64,000 bases of DNA, taken from NCBI GenBank assembly GCA_028724585.1, contig JAQYCQ010000026.1, positions 43,621-107,620 of the forward strand, given 5' to 3'. The stretch comes from Bacillota bacterium. Lineage in GTDB: Bacteria; Bacillota; Clostridia; Peptostreptococcales; Anaerovoracaceae. The notes beneath the pieces were generated by a model. The model ran no database searches and was not told the origin of the DNA. It saw only the letters and a list, made by a program, of their open reading frames with translations. How positions within the stretch are numbered: position 1 is the first letter of the stretch; the number at the start of each line of letters is the position of its first letter. The translations under genes were made by a program, and so were the position numbers. Positions 16,811 through 25,489 of this stretch are shown in pieces.

Positions 16811-16826
16811 GTTAGAAATGACTAAC
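16811..16826. promoter_or_regulatory. operator-like inverted repeat 2 (metal-regulator type)
   Basis: GTTAG-AAATGA-CTAAC, perfect 5-bp arms, about 180 bases upstream of the DUF6110 gene and near an AT-rich promoter-like region. Second member of the pair described at 16657. Confidence 0.4.
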
Positions 16827-16927
16827 GTACATTCTTTAAAAACGACGGCTCACGCCGTCATGAAAAAATATTAATATATATTATATTAAGCCGGCTGCGT
16901 TTTTCTGTCAATACGCTTATCCTGGGA

Positions 16928-16965
16928 TAAAAAAAGAACACCCGGCAGTGTATCCCTGGTGTTCT
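16928..16965 (-). terminator. terminator of the pst-pho operon
   Basis: Minus strand: AGAACACC ... GGTGTTCT (16958-16965 with 16935-16942) followed by TTTTTTT. It lies just after phoR. Confidence 0.85.
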
Positions 16966-17017
16966 CTCTTCATTGCGCGTATGTTCTGAGGCGTCCTGCC
17001 CCGGCGGATGCTCAATA

Positions 17018-18706
17018 TCAGAACAGTATCGTCATTGTCGTACCGACATTCTTTTCGCTCTCCATCTCGAGCTCGGCTCCTATGACTCTGACTCCGTGCT
17101 TGACGATAGCCAGACCCAGTCCCGTGCCCTCGATGACATCCGAATGGGATTTGTCCACACGATAAAAGCGCTCAAATACCCTCTCCTGCTCGTCGTCGGA
17201 AATTCCTATACCGGTATCGGCCACGCTCAGGAAAGGCCGGCCGTCTCTGATGCCGGCATCTATGGTCACACTGCCTCCAGGTTTATTGTACTTGATGGCA
17301 TTCTCCACGATGTTGTAAATGATCTCGTCCAGCACCTGCGGTATGGTCTGCACTTTTATGTCCTTACCCTGATATGTTACTGATATACTGTTTTTCGCAG
17401 CTACAGTGCTGAGTCTCTGAATGACATCGAGAGACTCCTGAGTAAGATCCACTTCCTCGATCTTCTGTTCCGGATCTGTCTCTTCGAGTCGGGACAGATG
17501 AAGTATATCGTCTATCAGGCTGAGAAGACGCCTGGCTTCATCATATATCTTTCCGGCGACGACCTTTGTGTCCTCTGCTTTGACGAGCCCGGACTTCATG
17601 AGCTCCGCGAAACCCATGACAGATGTGAGCGGAGTCTTCAGCTCATGTGTAACATTCGCCGCGAACTCCCTCCTGAGCCTGTCGCGTTCTTCCTTTTCGG
17701 TCGTATCTATAAATACCAGCACGGCGCCTTTGATGGCTTCCTTTTCCGGAGACCCACCGTTTCCGCCGTTGACATAGACCGGCGCCGAGATAACGCTGTA
17801 CACGCGGTTTCCCAGTTTCATAGACTGCTCGCAGTGCTTGCCTTCAGAAGCTGTTTCAACTGCCTCGCGTACTACGCTGTTCCGCGTAAGCTCAAGGATA
17901 TTTGTACGGCCTTCAGGCTTTTCCGCGTTCAGGATATCGAGCGCGCTCGTGTTGCACGAAAGAACGTCGTTCTTTTCGTTTATCACTATCAAACCTTCCG
18001 TCATATTATTGGTTATAGCCGTGAATTCCCGCTGCTGCTGAGACAGGTCGTCGACCTGTTTCTCTATCTGCTCGTTCTGGTTTGCCAGTCTCCTGAGAAG
18101 AGGCTGCAGCTCTTCGTAAACATCGGTATCCATAGGGTTTTCGAGATCGATGCTGTTGAGGGGATCGATTATCCTGTGCGATACCCTGTAGGCAACGACC
18201 GCAGAGATCGCTATGGCCGCCAGGATGACAGCCAGAACTGCCGTGAAATTGCCCATGATGTTCGACAGCCATGTATGGTGGTCGACCGATATCCTGAGCA
18301 CTGTGCCATCGTCCAGCTTCTGGGCGTAATAATGTGTCTCCACAGACATAGTCTTCGAGTATCTCGATCCGCTTCCTTTCCCGGTCTTCATGGCGTTCTT
18401 TATCTCAGGGCGGTCAGCGTGGTTTTCCATTGTGGAAACATCTGCTTTGTTGTCAAAGAGGACCGCGCCGTCGGTATCTATCCAGGTGATCCTTACCTTG
18501 TTAGCCGCTTCTTCATCAGAAATGCGCTGCAGGTACGGCAGACCTTCCCTCTCGACTCCGTCCGACAGATATGCTATATCTGTACGGAGTTCCTGAGAAT
18601 ACTGACCGGAATAGTATGTGTAAACAGAACCGAGAACAAGGCTGAGACTAAGTGTGAGGACGATTATAGCCGTGGTAAATATCGCGGCGAATATCCTCTT
18701 ATTCAT
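17018..18706 (-). CDS. phoR: PhoR-type sensor histidine kinase
   Basis: 562 residues from the ATG at 18706, which overlaps the end of phoP and follows GGAGG. Order: first membrane segment (about 5-30), an extracytoplasmic sensor of ~120 residues, second membrane segment (about 150-175), a HAMP-like linker, a PAS-like domain, the dimerisation/phosphoacceptor motif FAANVTHELKTPLTSV, and an ATPase domain with NIVENAIKYN, DTGIGISDDE and GTGLGLAIVKHG. It should phosphorylate PhoP when phosphate is scarce, with inhibition through PhoU and the Pst transporter. It is the last gene of the pst operon, so the system is probably autoregulated. Confidence 0.93.
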   Translation of the reverse strand: MNKRIFAAIFTTAIIVLTLSLSLVLGSVYTYYSGQYSQELRTDIAYLSDGVEREGLPYLQRISDEEAANKVRITWIDTDGAVLFDNKADVSTMENHADRPEIKNAMKTGKGSGSRYSKTMSVETHYYAQKLDDGTVLRISVDHHTWLSNIMGNFTAVLAVILAAIAISAVVAYRVSHRIIDPLNSIDLENPMDTDVYEELQPLLRRLANQNEQIEKQVDDLSQQQREFTAITNNMTEGLIVINEKNDVLSCNTSALDILNAEKPEGRTNILELTRNSVVREAVETASEGKHCEQSMKLGNRVYSVISAPVYVNGGNGGSPEKEAIKGAVLVFIDTTEKEERDRLRREFAANVTHELKTPLTSVMGFAELMKSGLVKAEDTKVVAGKIYDEARRLLSLIDDILHLSRLEETDPEQKIEEVDLTQESLDVIQRLSTVAAKNSISVTYQGKDIKVQTIPQVLDEIIYNIVENAIKYNKPGGSVTIDAGIRDGRPFLSVADTGIGISDDEQERVFERFYRVDKSHSDVIEGTGLGLAIVKHGVRVIGAELEMESEKNVGTTMTILF

Positions 18707-19376
18707 CTTCTTTATCCTCCAGTTTGTAACCCACACCTCTTACTGTTTTGATACACTTTCCTGATTCACCGAGTTTCGATCTTAACGTCCTTATATGGAC
18801 ATCGACTGTACGGGTCTCCCCGTCGAAGTCGTATCCCCATATATTCTTGAGCAGCCTGTCTCTTTCCAGAACTATATTCTTGTTTTCCAGCAGCATGCTG
18901 AGGAGCTCGAACTCCTTAAAAGTGAGCGAGATCTCCTTGCCGCCGGCAGTTACGACATGCCTGTCCCTGTTGAGCGTGAGATCGCCCACGCTGAATTCCG
19001 CTTCAGGGGCCGCCGACGTCCTCCTGAGCACAGCCTTTACACGCGAAATGAGCTCAATGATACTGAAAGGTTTAGTGACATAATCGTCAGCGCCTCTGTC
19101 GAGACCCATCACCTTATCGTACTCGTCTGATTTCGCGGTAAGCATGATAACAGGGATAGACGAGGTAGAAGACGTATTCCGCAGACTGTTGAGGATATGC
19201 ATGCCGTCCTCTTCAGGAAGCATGATATCGAGCAGGATGAGCTCAGGTTTCTTGTGCCCCATGGCTGCCCAGAATTCAGAAGGCAGGGCAAAGCCCTCTG
19301 CTTCGAATCCGCTGTTGTTGAATGAATATTCCAGAAGTTCTCTTATGCTTGCGTCGTCTTCTACTATATAAATCAT
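18699..19376 (-). CDS. phoP: PhoP-type response regulator (OmpR family)
   Basis: 225 residues. The receiver domain has the acidic pair EDD (6-8), phosphoacceptor D50 in LLDIMLPEEDG, and K near 101 (TKPFS). The C-terminal winged-helix domain ends with TRTVDVHIRTLRSKL and VRGVGYKL, typical of OmpR/PhoB. The stop codon overlaps the phoR start. It lies downstream of phoU in the pst operon and probably binds the repeat-type box upstream of pstS. A GC-rich mini-hairpin lies in the short gap to phoU. Confidence 0.94.
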   Translation of the reverse strand: MIYIVEDDASIRELLEYSFNNSGFEAEGFALPSEFWAAMGHKKPELILLDIMLPEEDGMHILNSLRNTSSTSSIPVIMLTAKSDEYDKVMGLDRGADDYVTKPFSIIELISRVKAVLRRTSAAPEAEFSVGDLTLNRDRHVVTAGGKEISLTFKEFELLSMLLENKNIVLERDRLLKNIWGYDFDGETRTVDVHIRTLRSKLGESGKCIKTVRGVGYKLEDKEDE

Positions 19377-19405
19377 ATATCTACCTCATAACTGCCGTAA
19401 ATCCC

Positions 19406-19420
19406 GCGGCCTCCGGCCGC
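19406..19420. repeat. GGA/TCC-loop mini-hairpin in phoU-phoP gap
   Basis: GCGGCC-TCC-GGCCGC, perfect 6-bp arms, in the 54-nt phoU-phoP gap. The same sequence recurs at 59337-59351. Confidence 0.6.
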
Positions 19421-19430
19421 AGATAAAAAA

Positions 19431-20090
19431 CTACTGTTCTTTATTGGCCGGGTGTTCGCCCGTTACGGCGTAAATTACCCATTCTCCCACGTTTACGGCG
19501 TGGTCAGCAACTCTTTCGAGATATTTTGATACCATGAGCAGGTCAAGGCAGGCTTCGCCGTTGTCGCTGTCAGCCTTTATCTCTTCCATGAGCGCTTTCT
19601 TTATCTCAATAAAATATTCGTCGACTGTATCATCGCTGTCGATGACTTTCTGAGCCAGCTCCGCGTCCCTTCTTACGAAGGACTCGACACTCTCGGCTAC
19701 CATTTCCGTCGCGGTATCTGATATAGCCTTTAAAGGAAGGCGGGATACCACGTCGTCGTTATTGATGAATCTGGTCACTTCAGCTATGTTTTCAGCCAGG
19801 TCGCCTATTCTCTCCAGATCGGAGATCATCCTCATCGCTGACGATACCATCCTCAGGTCGGACGCTACCGGCTGCTGCTCGAGGAGGAGCTTGATGCAGA
19901 GGTTTTCAATGTCCTTTTCCTGTTCATCTATATCTTTTTCAATACTGAATGTTTTCTCCGCCATAGAGCTGTCATGATTGAAAAGCGATTTCATCGCAGA
20001 GTCTATAGCGTCCTCGCTGAGAGCTCCCATCTTGATAAGCTGAAGATGAAGAGTCTCAAGCTGCCCATTGTAACGAGCGCGCAGTGCCAT
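19431..20090 (-). CDS. phoU: phosphate signalling protein PhoU
   Basis: 219 residues, all helical, two PhoU repeats with the family motifs DLERIGDLAENIAE (residues about 90-103) and KYLERVADHAVNVGE (about 190-204) that bind metal clusters. It couples the Pst transporter to PhoR and limits phosphate uptake. The start codon region overlaps the pstB stop by one base, showing tight translational coupling. Confidence 0.95.
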   Translation of the reverse strand: MALRARYNGQLETLHLQLIKMGALSEDAIDSAMKSLFNHDSSMAEKTFSIEKDIDEQEKDIENLCIKLLLEQQPVASDLRMVSSAMRMISDLERIGDLAENIAEVTRFINNDDVVSRLPLKAISDTATEMVAESVESFVRRDAELAQKVIDSDDTVDEYFIEIKKALMEEIKADSDNGEACLDLLMVSKYLERVADHAVNVGEWVIYAVTGEHPANKEQ

Positions 20091-20863
20091 CAGCCGAACC
20101 TCCCTGTTATGTATTCTTCTGTCCTCTTGTCCTGAGGATTAGCGAAAAGCTTGTCCGTATCGTTGAATTCCACCATCTCTCCGAGGAGGAAGAATGCTGT
20201 CTTGTCGGAGATACGGGTAGCCTGCTGCATGTTATGTGTTACTATAACGATAGTATAATTTTTCTTAAGCTCTATAGCAAGGTCTTCGATGACCGAAGTT
20301 GAGATAGGGTCGAGGGCAGATGTAGGCTCGTCCATGAGCAGTACGTCAGGCTGCACCGCCAGAGCTCTGGCTATGCAGATCCTCTGCTGCTGACCGCCGG
20401 ACATGCCGATGGCGCTCTTGTTGAGCCTGTCCTTTACTTCGTCCCAGATGCCGGCGCCCCTGAGCGATTTCTCGACGAGCTCGTCGAGATCGGCGCGCCT
20501 CCTGATGCCGTGAGTACGAGGTCCGTAAGCTACGTTATCGTAGATCGACATCGGGAAAGGGTTAGGCTGCTGGAATACCATGCCTACGTTTTTACGGAGG
20601 AGGTTGACGTCGATATCACCGTAGATATCTGTGCCGTCTATCTCGATCTTTCCGGTGATCCTGCATCCGTCTACTAAGTCGTTCATCCTGTTGAGGGATT
20701 TCAGAAGTGTAGATTTTCCGCATCCGGAAGGTCCTATGAATGCTGTGATCTGATTAGGCGGGATATGAAGGTTTACATCCTTCAGAGCGTGGAAATCGCC
20801 GTAATACAGATCCATATGCTCAATAGTGATCTTGTCCTTCTGAGCAGGTTTTTTATTATCCAT
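20090..20863 (-). CDS. pstB: phosphate ABC transporter ATP-binding protein PstB
   Basis: 257 residues. Walker [11 protein letters not shown]-loop FQQPNPFP, signature [15 protein letters not shown], Walker [13 protein letters not shown] and switch His (VTHNM) are all intact. Energises high-affinity phosphate import with PstSCA. A 59-nt gap separates it from pstA. Confidence 0.96.
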   Translation of the reverse strand: MDNKKPAQKDKITIEHMDLYYGDFHALKDVNLHIPPNQITAFIGPSGCGKSTLLKSLNRMNDLVDGCRITGKIEIDGTDIYGDIDVNLLRKNVGMVFQQPNPFPMSIYDNVAYGPRTHGIRRRADLDELVEKSLRGAGIWDEVKDRLNKSAIGMSGGQQQRICIARALAVQPDVLLMDEPTSALDPISTSVIEDLAIELKKNYTIVIVTHNMQQATRISDKTAFFLLGEMVEFNDTDKLFANPQDKRTEEYITGRFG

Positions 20864-20922
20864 TAAAACACCTCATTAAATGGAATATGAATCTTTTATA
20901 GCTGCTTTGATTATTGTCCGTT

Positions 20923-21813
20923 TTATTCGCCCGAATTCTTGCGGTCTATGCGTCTCGACAGATATCTGGCGAGAAGGTTAAAGCCGAGCACGAGTATGAT
21001 CAGCACAGCTGACGATACGTTCGCGATCTCAGTAGAATGCGGGTTCATGCTTCCTTCTGTACGCATTACCCATACGTGAAGGGCGAGTGTTTCACCTGGT
21101 CTGAACGGGTTGAGCGCGCATGTAGGAGATGCGAGATTCCAGTTCGCCCAGTTGATGACTGTACTCTGGCCGGCAGTGTACATGAGTGCTGCCGCTTCGC
21201 CGAAGCCTCTTCCTGCTACGAGGATGATCCCGGTTACGATACGTGGAACGCATGCCGGAAGGAGCACATGCCACATTGTCTGCCACCTGGTTGCGCCGAG
21301 GCCGATACTGCTGCTCTTGTAATCAGGCGGCAGTGCTTTAAGAGCGTCTCTTGTAGTAGTAGTTATCAGAGGGATACTCATGATAGTTACAGCAAGAGCA
21401 CCGGCGATGAGGTTCCATTTCATTCCTGTCATGAGGATGAATACCAGATAGCCGAACAGGCCGATCACGATAGAAGGCAGCGAAGAAAGTGCCTCGATAG
21501 ACATCGTTATCGCTTCTGTAAGTTTGCCCTGCTTAGCGTATTCCGCAAGGTATACACCTGCGGCTATTCCCAGAGGAGTACTGATGACAAGCGCTATCAG
21601 TACCAGATACACAGTATTGAAGAACTGGTTGCCTATTCCCTGGCGCGTAAAGCTGAACACGCCTGGATAGATGCTCCTTATGCCCTGGATAACTATGTAC
21701 GCTGCAAGGACGATCAGCAGGAGGATGAAAAATCCGCCTACTCCATAAAATACTCCGGTCATTACCCGGTCAGTTGTTTTTACCCGCTTATGTCTAGCGT
21801 CTCTTTCGTCCAC
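20923..21813 (-). CDS. pstA: phosphate ABC transporter permease PstA
   Basis: 296 residues with six predicted membrane helices and the binding-protein-dependent transport loop GATRWQTMWHVLLPACVPRIVTG that contacts PstB. The segment SLPSIVIGLFGY is typical of PstA. It begins 11 bases after pstC. Confidence 0.95.
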   Translation of the reverse strand: MDERDARHKRVKTTDRVMTGVFYGVGGFFILLLIVLAAYIVIQGIRSIYPGVFSFTRQGIGNQFFNTVYLVLIALVISTPLGIAAGVYLAEYAKQGKLTEAITMSIEALSSLPSIVIGLFGYLVFILMTGMKWNLIAGALAVTIMSIPLITTTTRDALKALPPDYKSSSIGLGATRWQTMWHVLLPACVPRIVTGIILVAGRGFGEAAALMYTAGQSTVINWANWNLASPTCALNPFRPGETLALHVWVMRTEGSMNPHSTEIANVSSAVLIILVLGFNLLARYLSRRIDRKNSGE

Positions 21814-21824
21814 AGTACGCCTCC

Positions 21825-22742
21825 CTAATCATCTTTCTCTTTTTTATCTCTTAAGATAACGTGTATCAGAATAATACATACGAGCGAGATTATTAACAGC
21901 AGGAGCGCCATGGACCACAGAGCGAGGTTGTATTCACTTCCGTTAGCTGTATTTCCCATATCTGCCGCTATGGCTGCGGTCAGGTTGTTCGTAGGATAGA
22001 GTATGCCCTTAGGCAGTACGCGTGTCTTTCCGATTACCATCGCAACCGCCAGAGTTTCACCGAAAGCTCTGCTCAGGCCTAAGATAACGCCCGATAATAT
22101 ACCGTTTTTAGCCGCCGGCACAAGTACTGTATAAATTACCTGCCAGCGTGAAGCTCCCAGACCATATGACGCGAGTCTGTATGAATCAGGCAGAGCGCGA
22201 AGGGCGTCCGCCGACAGAGTCGTTATGGTCGGGAAGATCATTATCGCAAGTACTATGCCTGCCGCAAGTACTGAATAACCGCCCATCGGAGCATGAAGCT
22301 TGTCCCTGATGAAAGGTACGAGTACTCTTAAGCCAACCCAGCCGTAAACTACAGATGGGATACCAACGAAGATTTCAATGGCAGGCTGAAGATATTTACC
22401 TCCTATTTCCGGAGATATTTCAGAAATGAAGATCGCGGCCGCGAGGCTGAAAGGCAGCGCAATCAAAAGCGCCAGACCGCATGTCATGAGAGATCCGAGG
22501 ATATATATCCTGGCTCCGACATGGCCGCCGCCCTTTCCTGTGACATCGCTCGGGCTCCATTCGCCCGAGAACAGGAACTCGAATACCGAATGGTGGTATG
22601 TCGTAAATGTTCCGTTTCCCTTTATTACGAGAAATATCGTAATGATAAGAGTAAGAGCGATGATCAGGATACCGCAGATCGTCACTATCGACCTTCCGAG
22701 ATATTCTTTTTTAAACATCCCGCTGCTGTTTTTACTTCCCAT
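21825..22742 (-). CDS. pstC: phosphate ABC transporter permease PstC
   Basis: About 305 residues from the ATG at 22742. The reading frame extends further upstream, but that part is charged and unlike PstC, and it overlaps the terminator-like hairpin after pstS. Six membrane helices; the EAA-type loop GASRWQVIYTVLVPAAKNGILSG and the segment GIPSVVYGWVGL are diagnostic. Partner of PstA in the membrane channel. Confidence 0.93.
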   Translation of the reverse strand: MGSKNSSGMFKKEYLGRSIVTICGILIIALTLIITIFLVIKGNGTFTTYHHSVFEFLFSGEWSPSDVTGKGGGHVGARIYILGSLMTCGLALLIALPFSLAAAIFISEISPEIGGKYLQPAIEIFVGIPSVVYGWVGLRVLVPFIRDKLHAPMGGYSVLAAGIVLAIMIFPTITTLSADALRALPDSYRLASYGLGASRWQVIYTVLVPAAKNGILSGVILGLSRAFGETLAVAMVIGKTRVLPKGILYPTNNLTAAIAADMGNTANGSEYNLALWSMALLLLIISLVCIILIHVILRDKKEKDD

Positions 22743-22850
22743 AATCCTGAATTTCCTTGTTTCTTTCTGTTTTTGAACGTTTCCTGAAAAGTTGAAGAAG
22801 ACCGGCGCCGCGCGCCTCCAGATGTAAACATATCGTCTGTTCTGCCAAAA

Positions 22851-22881
22851 TTTCCTCATGGCGGATACTGCCATGAGGAAA
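22851..22881 (-). terminator. attenuator-like hairpin between pstS and pstC
   Basis: Perfect 12-bp stem TTTCCTCATGGC / GCCATGAGGAAA with a 7-nt loop. On the minus strand it ends in AAATTTTGG, a short T-run. It would let more pstS than pstCAB message accumulate, as is common for binding-protein genes. Confidence 0.65.
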
Positions 22882-22922
22882 TCGGACTTCAATTATTGAT
22901 CTTTAGCTAAATACCGCTTTTC

Positions 22923-23954
22923 TTACTGAGCGGAAGAATCAGCGCCTGCGTCTGATGAGTCTGATGAGTCTGCGCTTGCGTCAGCGCTTTCTGCTGAAGA
23001 ATCAGCGCTTGCGCTTGAATCTGAGGATTCAGCTGCTGAAGATTCGTGAGCCTTCTTAGCTTCATCTGAGAGCTTGCCGATAGCGCCGTATCCGAGCTTC
23101 TCTACGCTCTCAGCGTACTTGTCGCCTGAGAGGTATTTGATGAATGACTGGGCAGCGTCGGAACCGTCGCCCTTAGTGTACATGTGCTCATAGCCCCATA
23201 CGTTGTACTTGCCGCTGTAAGTGTTTTCGAGAGTCGGCTCTACGTTGTCGATGCTGAGAGCGACAGCGTTCTCGTTGTTTACGAGGTATGAGAGAGCTAC
23301 ATAACCGATCGCGCCCTTGTTCTGTGAGATAGTCTCCATAAGAGTACCGGAGTCATCTGTTTCGAGAGCTGAGCTTGAAGATTCCTCTTCGCCCTGGAGA
23401 GCATATTCCTTGAAGAGGGCTCTTGTACCTGATGAAGAAGGTCTTGTTACGAGCATGATGTCGAGATCCGGACCGCCTACTTCTTTCCAGTTCTTGATCT
23501 GGCCTGTGAAGATTCCCTTCAGCTGGTCAGTAGTTACGCTCTTTACGCCGAGGTCCTTATTGATTACAGGAGCTACAGTGATGAGTGCTACTTCGTGGTC
23601 TACCAGACCCTTTGCAGTCTCAGCGTCGAGTTTTTCTTCAGCGAATACGTCTGAGTTTCCGATATCTACAGCGCCGTCAGCAACCTGCTTGAGTCCTTCG
23701 CCTGAACCGCCGCCGTTGATGGTTACTGTGCAGTCAGGATTTTCAGCCATAAAATCGTCCGCAGCCTGCTGAGCCAGAGGCTGAAGAGCTGATGAACCTG
23801 AAGCGGTGATAGTTCCGGATACTGCTGCTGATGAATCAGCTGATGAATCCGATGCAGCTGAACCTGAATTGCTGCCTGATCCGCATGCTGTGAAAGCAGC
23901 GAGACACATAGCAGCTGTAAGTCCTACAGCTAAGATTTTCTTGCCTTTAAGCAT
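22923..23954 (-). CDS. pstS: phosphate-binding lipoprotein PstS
   Basis: About 343 residues. Start at 23954 (MLKGKK), because the upstream ATG at 23975 overlaps the AGGAGG ribosome site. A signal peptide ends in the lipobox-like AAFTAC with Cys, so it is a membrane-anchored lipoprotein. Phosphate-binding landmarks: SSALQPL, GGGSGEGLKQV, RPSSSGTRALF. Low-complexity Ser/Asp/Ala segments flank the folded domain: a short one after the lipid anchor and an unusually long one (about 40 residues) at the C-terminus, which the family does not normally have. Confidence 0.95.
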   Translation of the reverse strand: MLKGKKILAVGLTAAMCLAAFTACGSGSNSGSAASDSSADSSAAVSGTITASGSSALQPLAQQAADDFMAENPDCTVTINGGGSGEGLKQVADGAVDIGNSDVFAEEKLDAETAKGLVDHEVALITVAPVINKDLGVKSVTTDQLKGIFTGQIKNWKEVGGPDLDIMLVTRPSSSGTRALFKEYALQGEEESSSSALETDDSGTLMETISQNKGAIGYVALSYLVNNENAVALSIDNVEPTLENTYSGKYNVWGYEHMYTKGDGSDAAQSFIKYLSGDKYAESVEKLGYGAIGKLSDEAKKAHESSAAESSDSSASADSSAESADASADSSDSSDAGADSSAQ

Positions 23955-24055
23955 TTCTTTTTTCCTCCTAAACATTTGTAAAGTTCCATGCTTACAGTTT
24001 TCTTTACTTTTCTGCTACATGATAGATCAGGTTTGTAAAGCGCATATCGGTCTTA

Positions 24056-24072
24056 TATTAAGTCCATGTTAA
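24056..24072 (-). promoter_or_regulatory. candidate PhoP box upstream of pstS
   Basis: Minus strand: TTAACA (24067-24072) and TTAATA (24056-24061) with starts 11 bases apart, the spacing of PhoP direct repeats in Firmicutes. A further TTAAAG lies 15 bases upstream. The box is about 105 bases before the pstS start. Confidence 0.5.
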
Positions 24073-24138
24073 ATGTATTTCCTTTAACAATGTTGTGTGA
24101 TATCGCTTTTATGTGAAAAAACACCATATATTAACCAT

Positions 24139-24167
24139 TTGACTGCGCATATCTTTTTGACTACAAT
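24139..24167 (+). promoter_or_regulatory. sigma-A promoter of the XRE-sortase unit
   Basis: TTGACT (24139-24144), 17-bp spacer, TACAAT (24162-24167), 30 bases before the ATG. Confidence 0.75.
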
Positions 24168-24196
24168 TACACATAGTATGAAAAAGGAGGCTGACC

Positions 24197-24616
24197 ATGG
24201 ATTTCAGCGAAAAACTGGTACGCCTGCGCAGACAGCACGGAATAACACAGCAGGAAGCGGCAAACTATATCGGCAGATCACTTAGGACCTACGTCTCATA
24301 CGAAAGGGACGGAAGGTATCCGCGTTCGAGAGATGTCTATGAAAAATTAGCCCGCCTCTACGATGTCGATGCAAATTATTTATATGTAAACGACGAATCC
24401 GCCCTGAGCATGCCGGGCGACGACAGCCAGGCAAAGGCCAGGCATCAGGCCATGCAGCTGGTAACAGGACTCAGCAGCATATTCGCCGGCGGAGATCTGG
24501 ACGACTCAGATAAGGACGCCGTCATGATAGCCCTGGTAAAATCATATTTCGACAGTAAAAAGAAAACTCCGGCACCCGCGCCGCCCAACCCTGGCGCCGC
24601 GCCGGACAGACCCTGA
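24197..24616 (+). CDS. XRE-family transcriptional regulator
   Basis: 139 residues. Residues about 4-60 form a Cro/CI helix-turn-helix (LVRLRRQHGITQQEAANYIGRSLRTYVSYERDGRYP). The rest is a variable linker and a Pro/Ala-rich tail. Very good ribosome site (AAAGGAGG). It lies 14 bases before a sortase B gene on the same strand, so the two form an operon. Targets unknown. Confidence 0.9.
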   Translation: MDFSEKLVRLRRQHGITQQEAANYIGRSLRTYVSYERDGRYPRSRDVYEKLARLYDVDANYLYVNDESALSMPGDDSQAKARHQAMQLVTGLSSIFAGGDLDDSDKDAVMIALVKSYFDSKKKTPAPAPPNPGAAPDRP

Positions 24617-24630
24617 CTCAGGCCGGTGAT

Positions 24631-25434
24631 ATGAGCAGAAGCAGAAGTAATAACAGAAAAAAAGACAACACAACATCGCGGAAGATCATAATATTGCTCA
24701 TGATCGTCTGCGCCATAACGGCGGCAGCCAGCGCTTTGTTCATAGTAAAGCAGCTGGCCGAGTATAAAGAAAACGACGACGTATATAAGGAAGCAGTCAC
24801 TTTCGCCTCGGGCGGCACAGAAACAGAAACCGCTCAGGCCGATTCCGGACAGACTGAAGAGGGTTTTCCCAACATAGACTTCGCGGCTCTTACCGCTGAA
24901 GGTCCTGACGTAAAAGCCTGGATAAAGATCCCCGGCACCGAGATAAACTACCCGGTCACTTATACCGATGACGACGATTTCTATCTCGATCATTTATATA
25001 ACAGGAAACCGGGAAAAGCCGGCAGCATCTTCATCGAAGCCCAGAACAGGCCTGACTTTTCCGACCAGAACACCATAGTCTACGGACACGCCATGAAAAA
25101 CGGTTCCATGTTCGCCTACCTGCTCCGTTTCAGGAACCAGGACTATTTGGACGAACATCCTTACGCCTATCTGGTCACTCCGGACGCCAGGTATAAAGTA
25201 ATGTTCTTCTCAGCCTTCAAGGCTTCACCGTCCGAAAGCGGCAAAGATACCGGCCCCTGGCGCGCAGCCTTCAAAGACCAGTACGACTATGAAGCATGGC
25301 TGGAAAATATGAGATCACGTTCCGATGTAAAGTCCGATGTCGACGTCAGCTCCGCTGACAGGACGCTGACGCTCTCTACCTGCGCCGACAAAGGCAGAAG
25401 CCGCTATATAGTGATAGGAAAATTAGTAAATTAG
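24631..25434 (+). CDS. srtB: class B sortase
   Basis: 267 residues. An N-terminal membrane anchor (about 18-40) is followed by the sortase fold with VKAWIKIPGTEINYPV and the catalytic triad His153 (IVYGHAMKNGSMF), Cys251 (LTLSTC) and an Arg at 256 or 258 (GRSRY). Class B is indicated by the long insertion between the His and Cys and by the GH-x-M pattern. It would attach surface proteins or pilins to peptidoglycan. No sorting-signal substrate gene is visible in the window. A mini-hairpin repeat (25345-25359) lies inside the gene and encodes VSSAD just before the catalytic Cys strand. Confidence 0.92.
   Translation: MSRSRSNNRKKDNTTSRKIIILLMIVCAITAAASALFIVKQLAEYKENDDVYKEAVTFASGGTETETAQADSGQTEEGFPNIDFAALTAEGPDVKAWIKIPGTEINYPVTYTDDDDFYLDHLYNRKPGKAGSIFIEAQNRPDFSDQNTIVYGHAMKNGSMFAYLLRFRNQDYLDEHPYAYLVTPDARYKVMFFSAFKASPSESGKDTGPWRAAFKDQYDYEAWLENMRSRSDVKSDVDVSSADRTLTLSTCADKGRSRYIVIGKLVN
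25345..25359. repeat. mini-hairpin repeat inside srtB
   Basis: GTCAGC-TCC-GCTGAC, identical to the intergenic copy at 14099-14113, here read in frame. Confidence 0.6.
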
Positions 25435-25449
25435 ATAGTAAACAACATA

Positions 25450-25483
25450 AAAAGACCGCCGAGCATGATCTCAGCGGTCTTTT
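25450..25483. terminator. bidirectional terminator, srtB / tmRNA
   Basis: AAAAGACCGC (25450-25459) pairs with GCGGTCTTTT (25474-25483). A T-run is present on either strand, and the element lies between convergent srtB and ssrA. Confidence 0.88.
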
Positions 25484-25489
25484 CTTATC

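Larger units (their letters stand above)
16631..17017. other. 387-nt intergenic region upstream of the DUF6110/ATPase unit
   Basis: No gene. It holds two TTAG-N6-CTAA inverted repeats (16657-16670 and 16811-16826), a tetraloop hairpin GACGGC-TCAC-GCCGTC near 16844-16859, an AT-rich promoter-like stretch (16862-16890), and the terminator of phoR. Confidence 0.65.
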
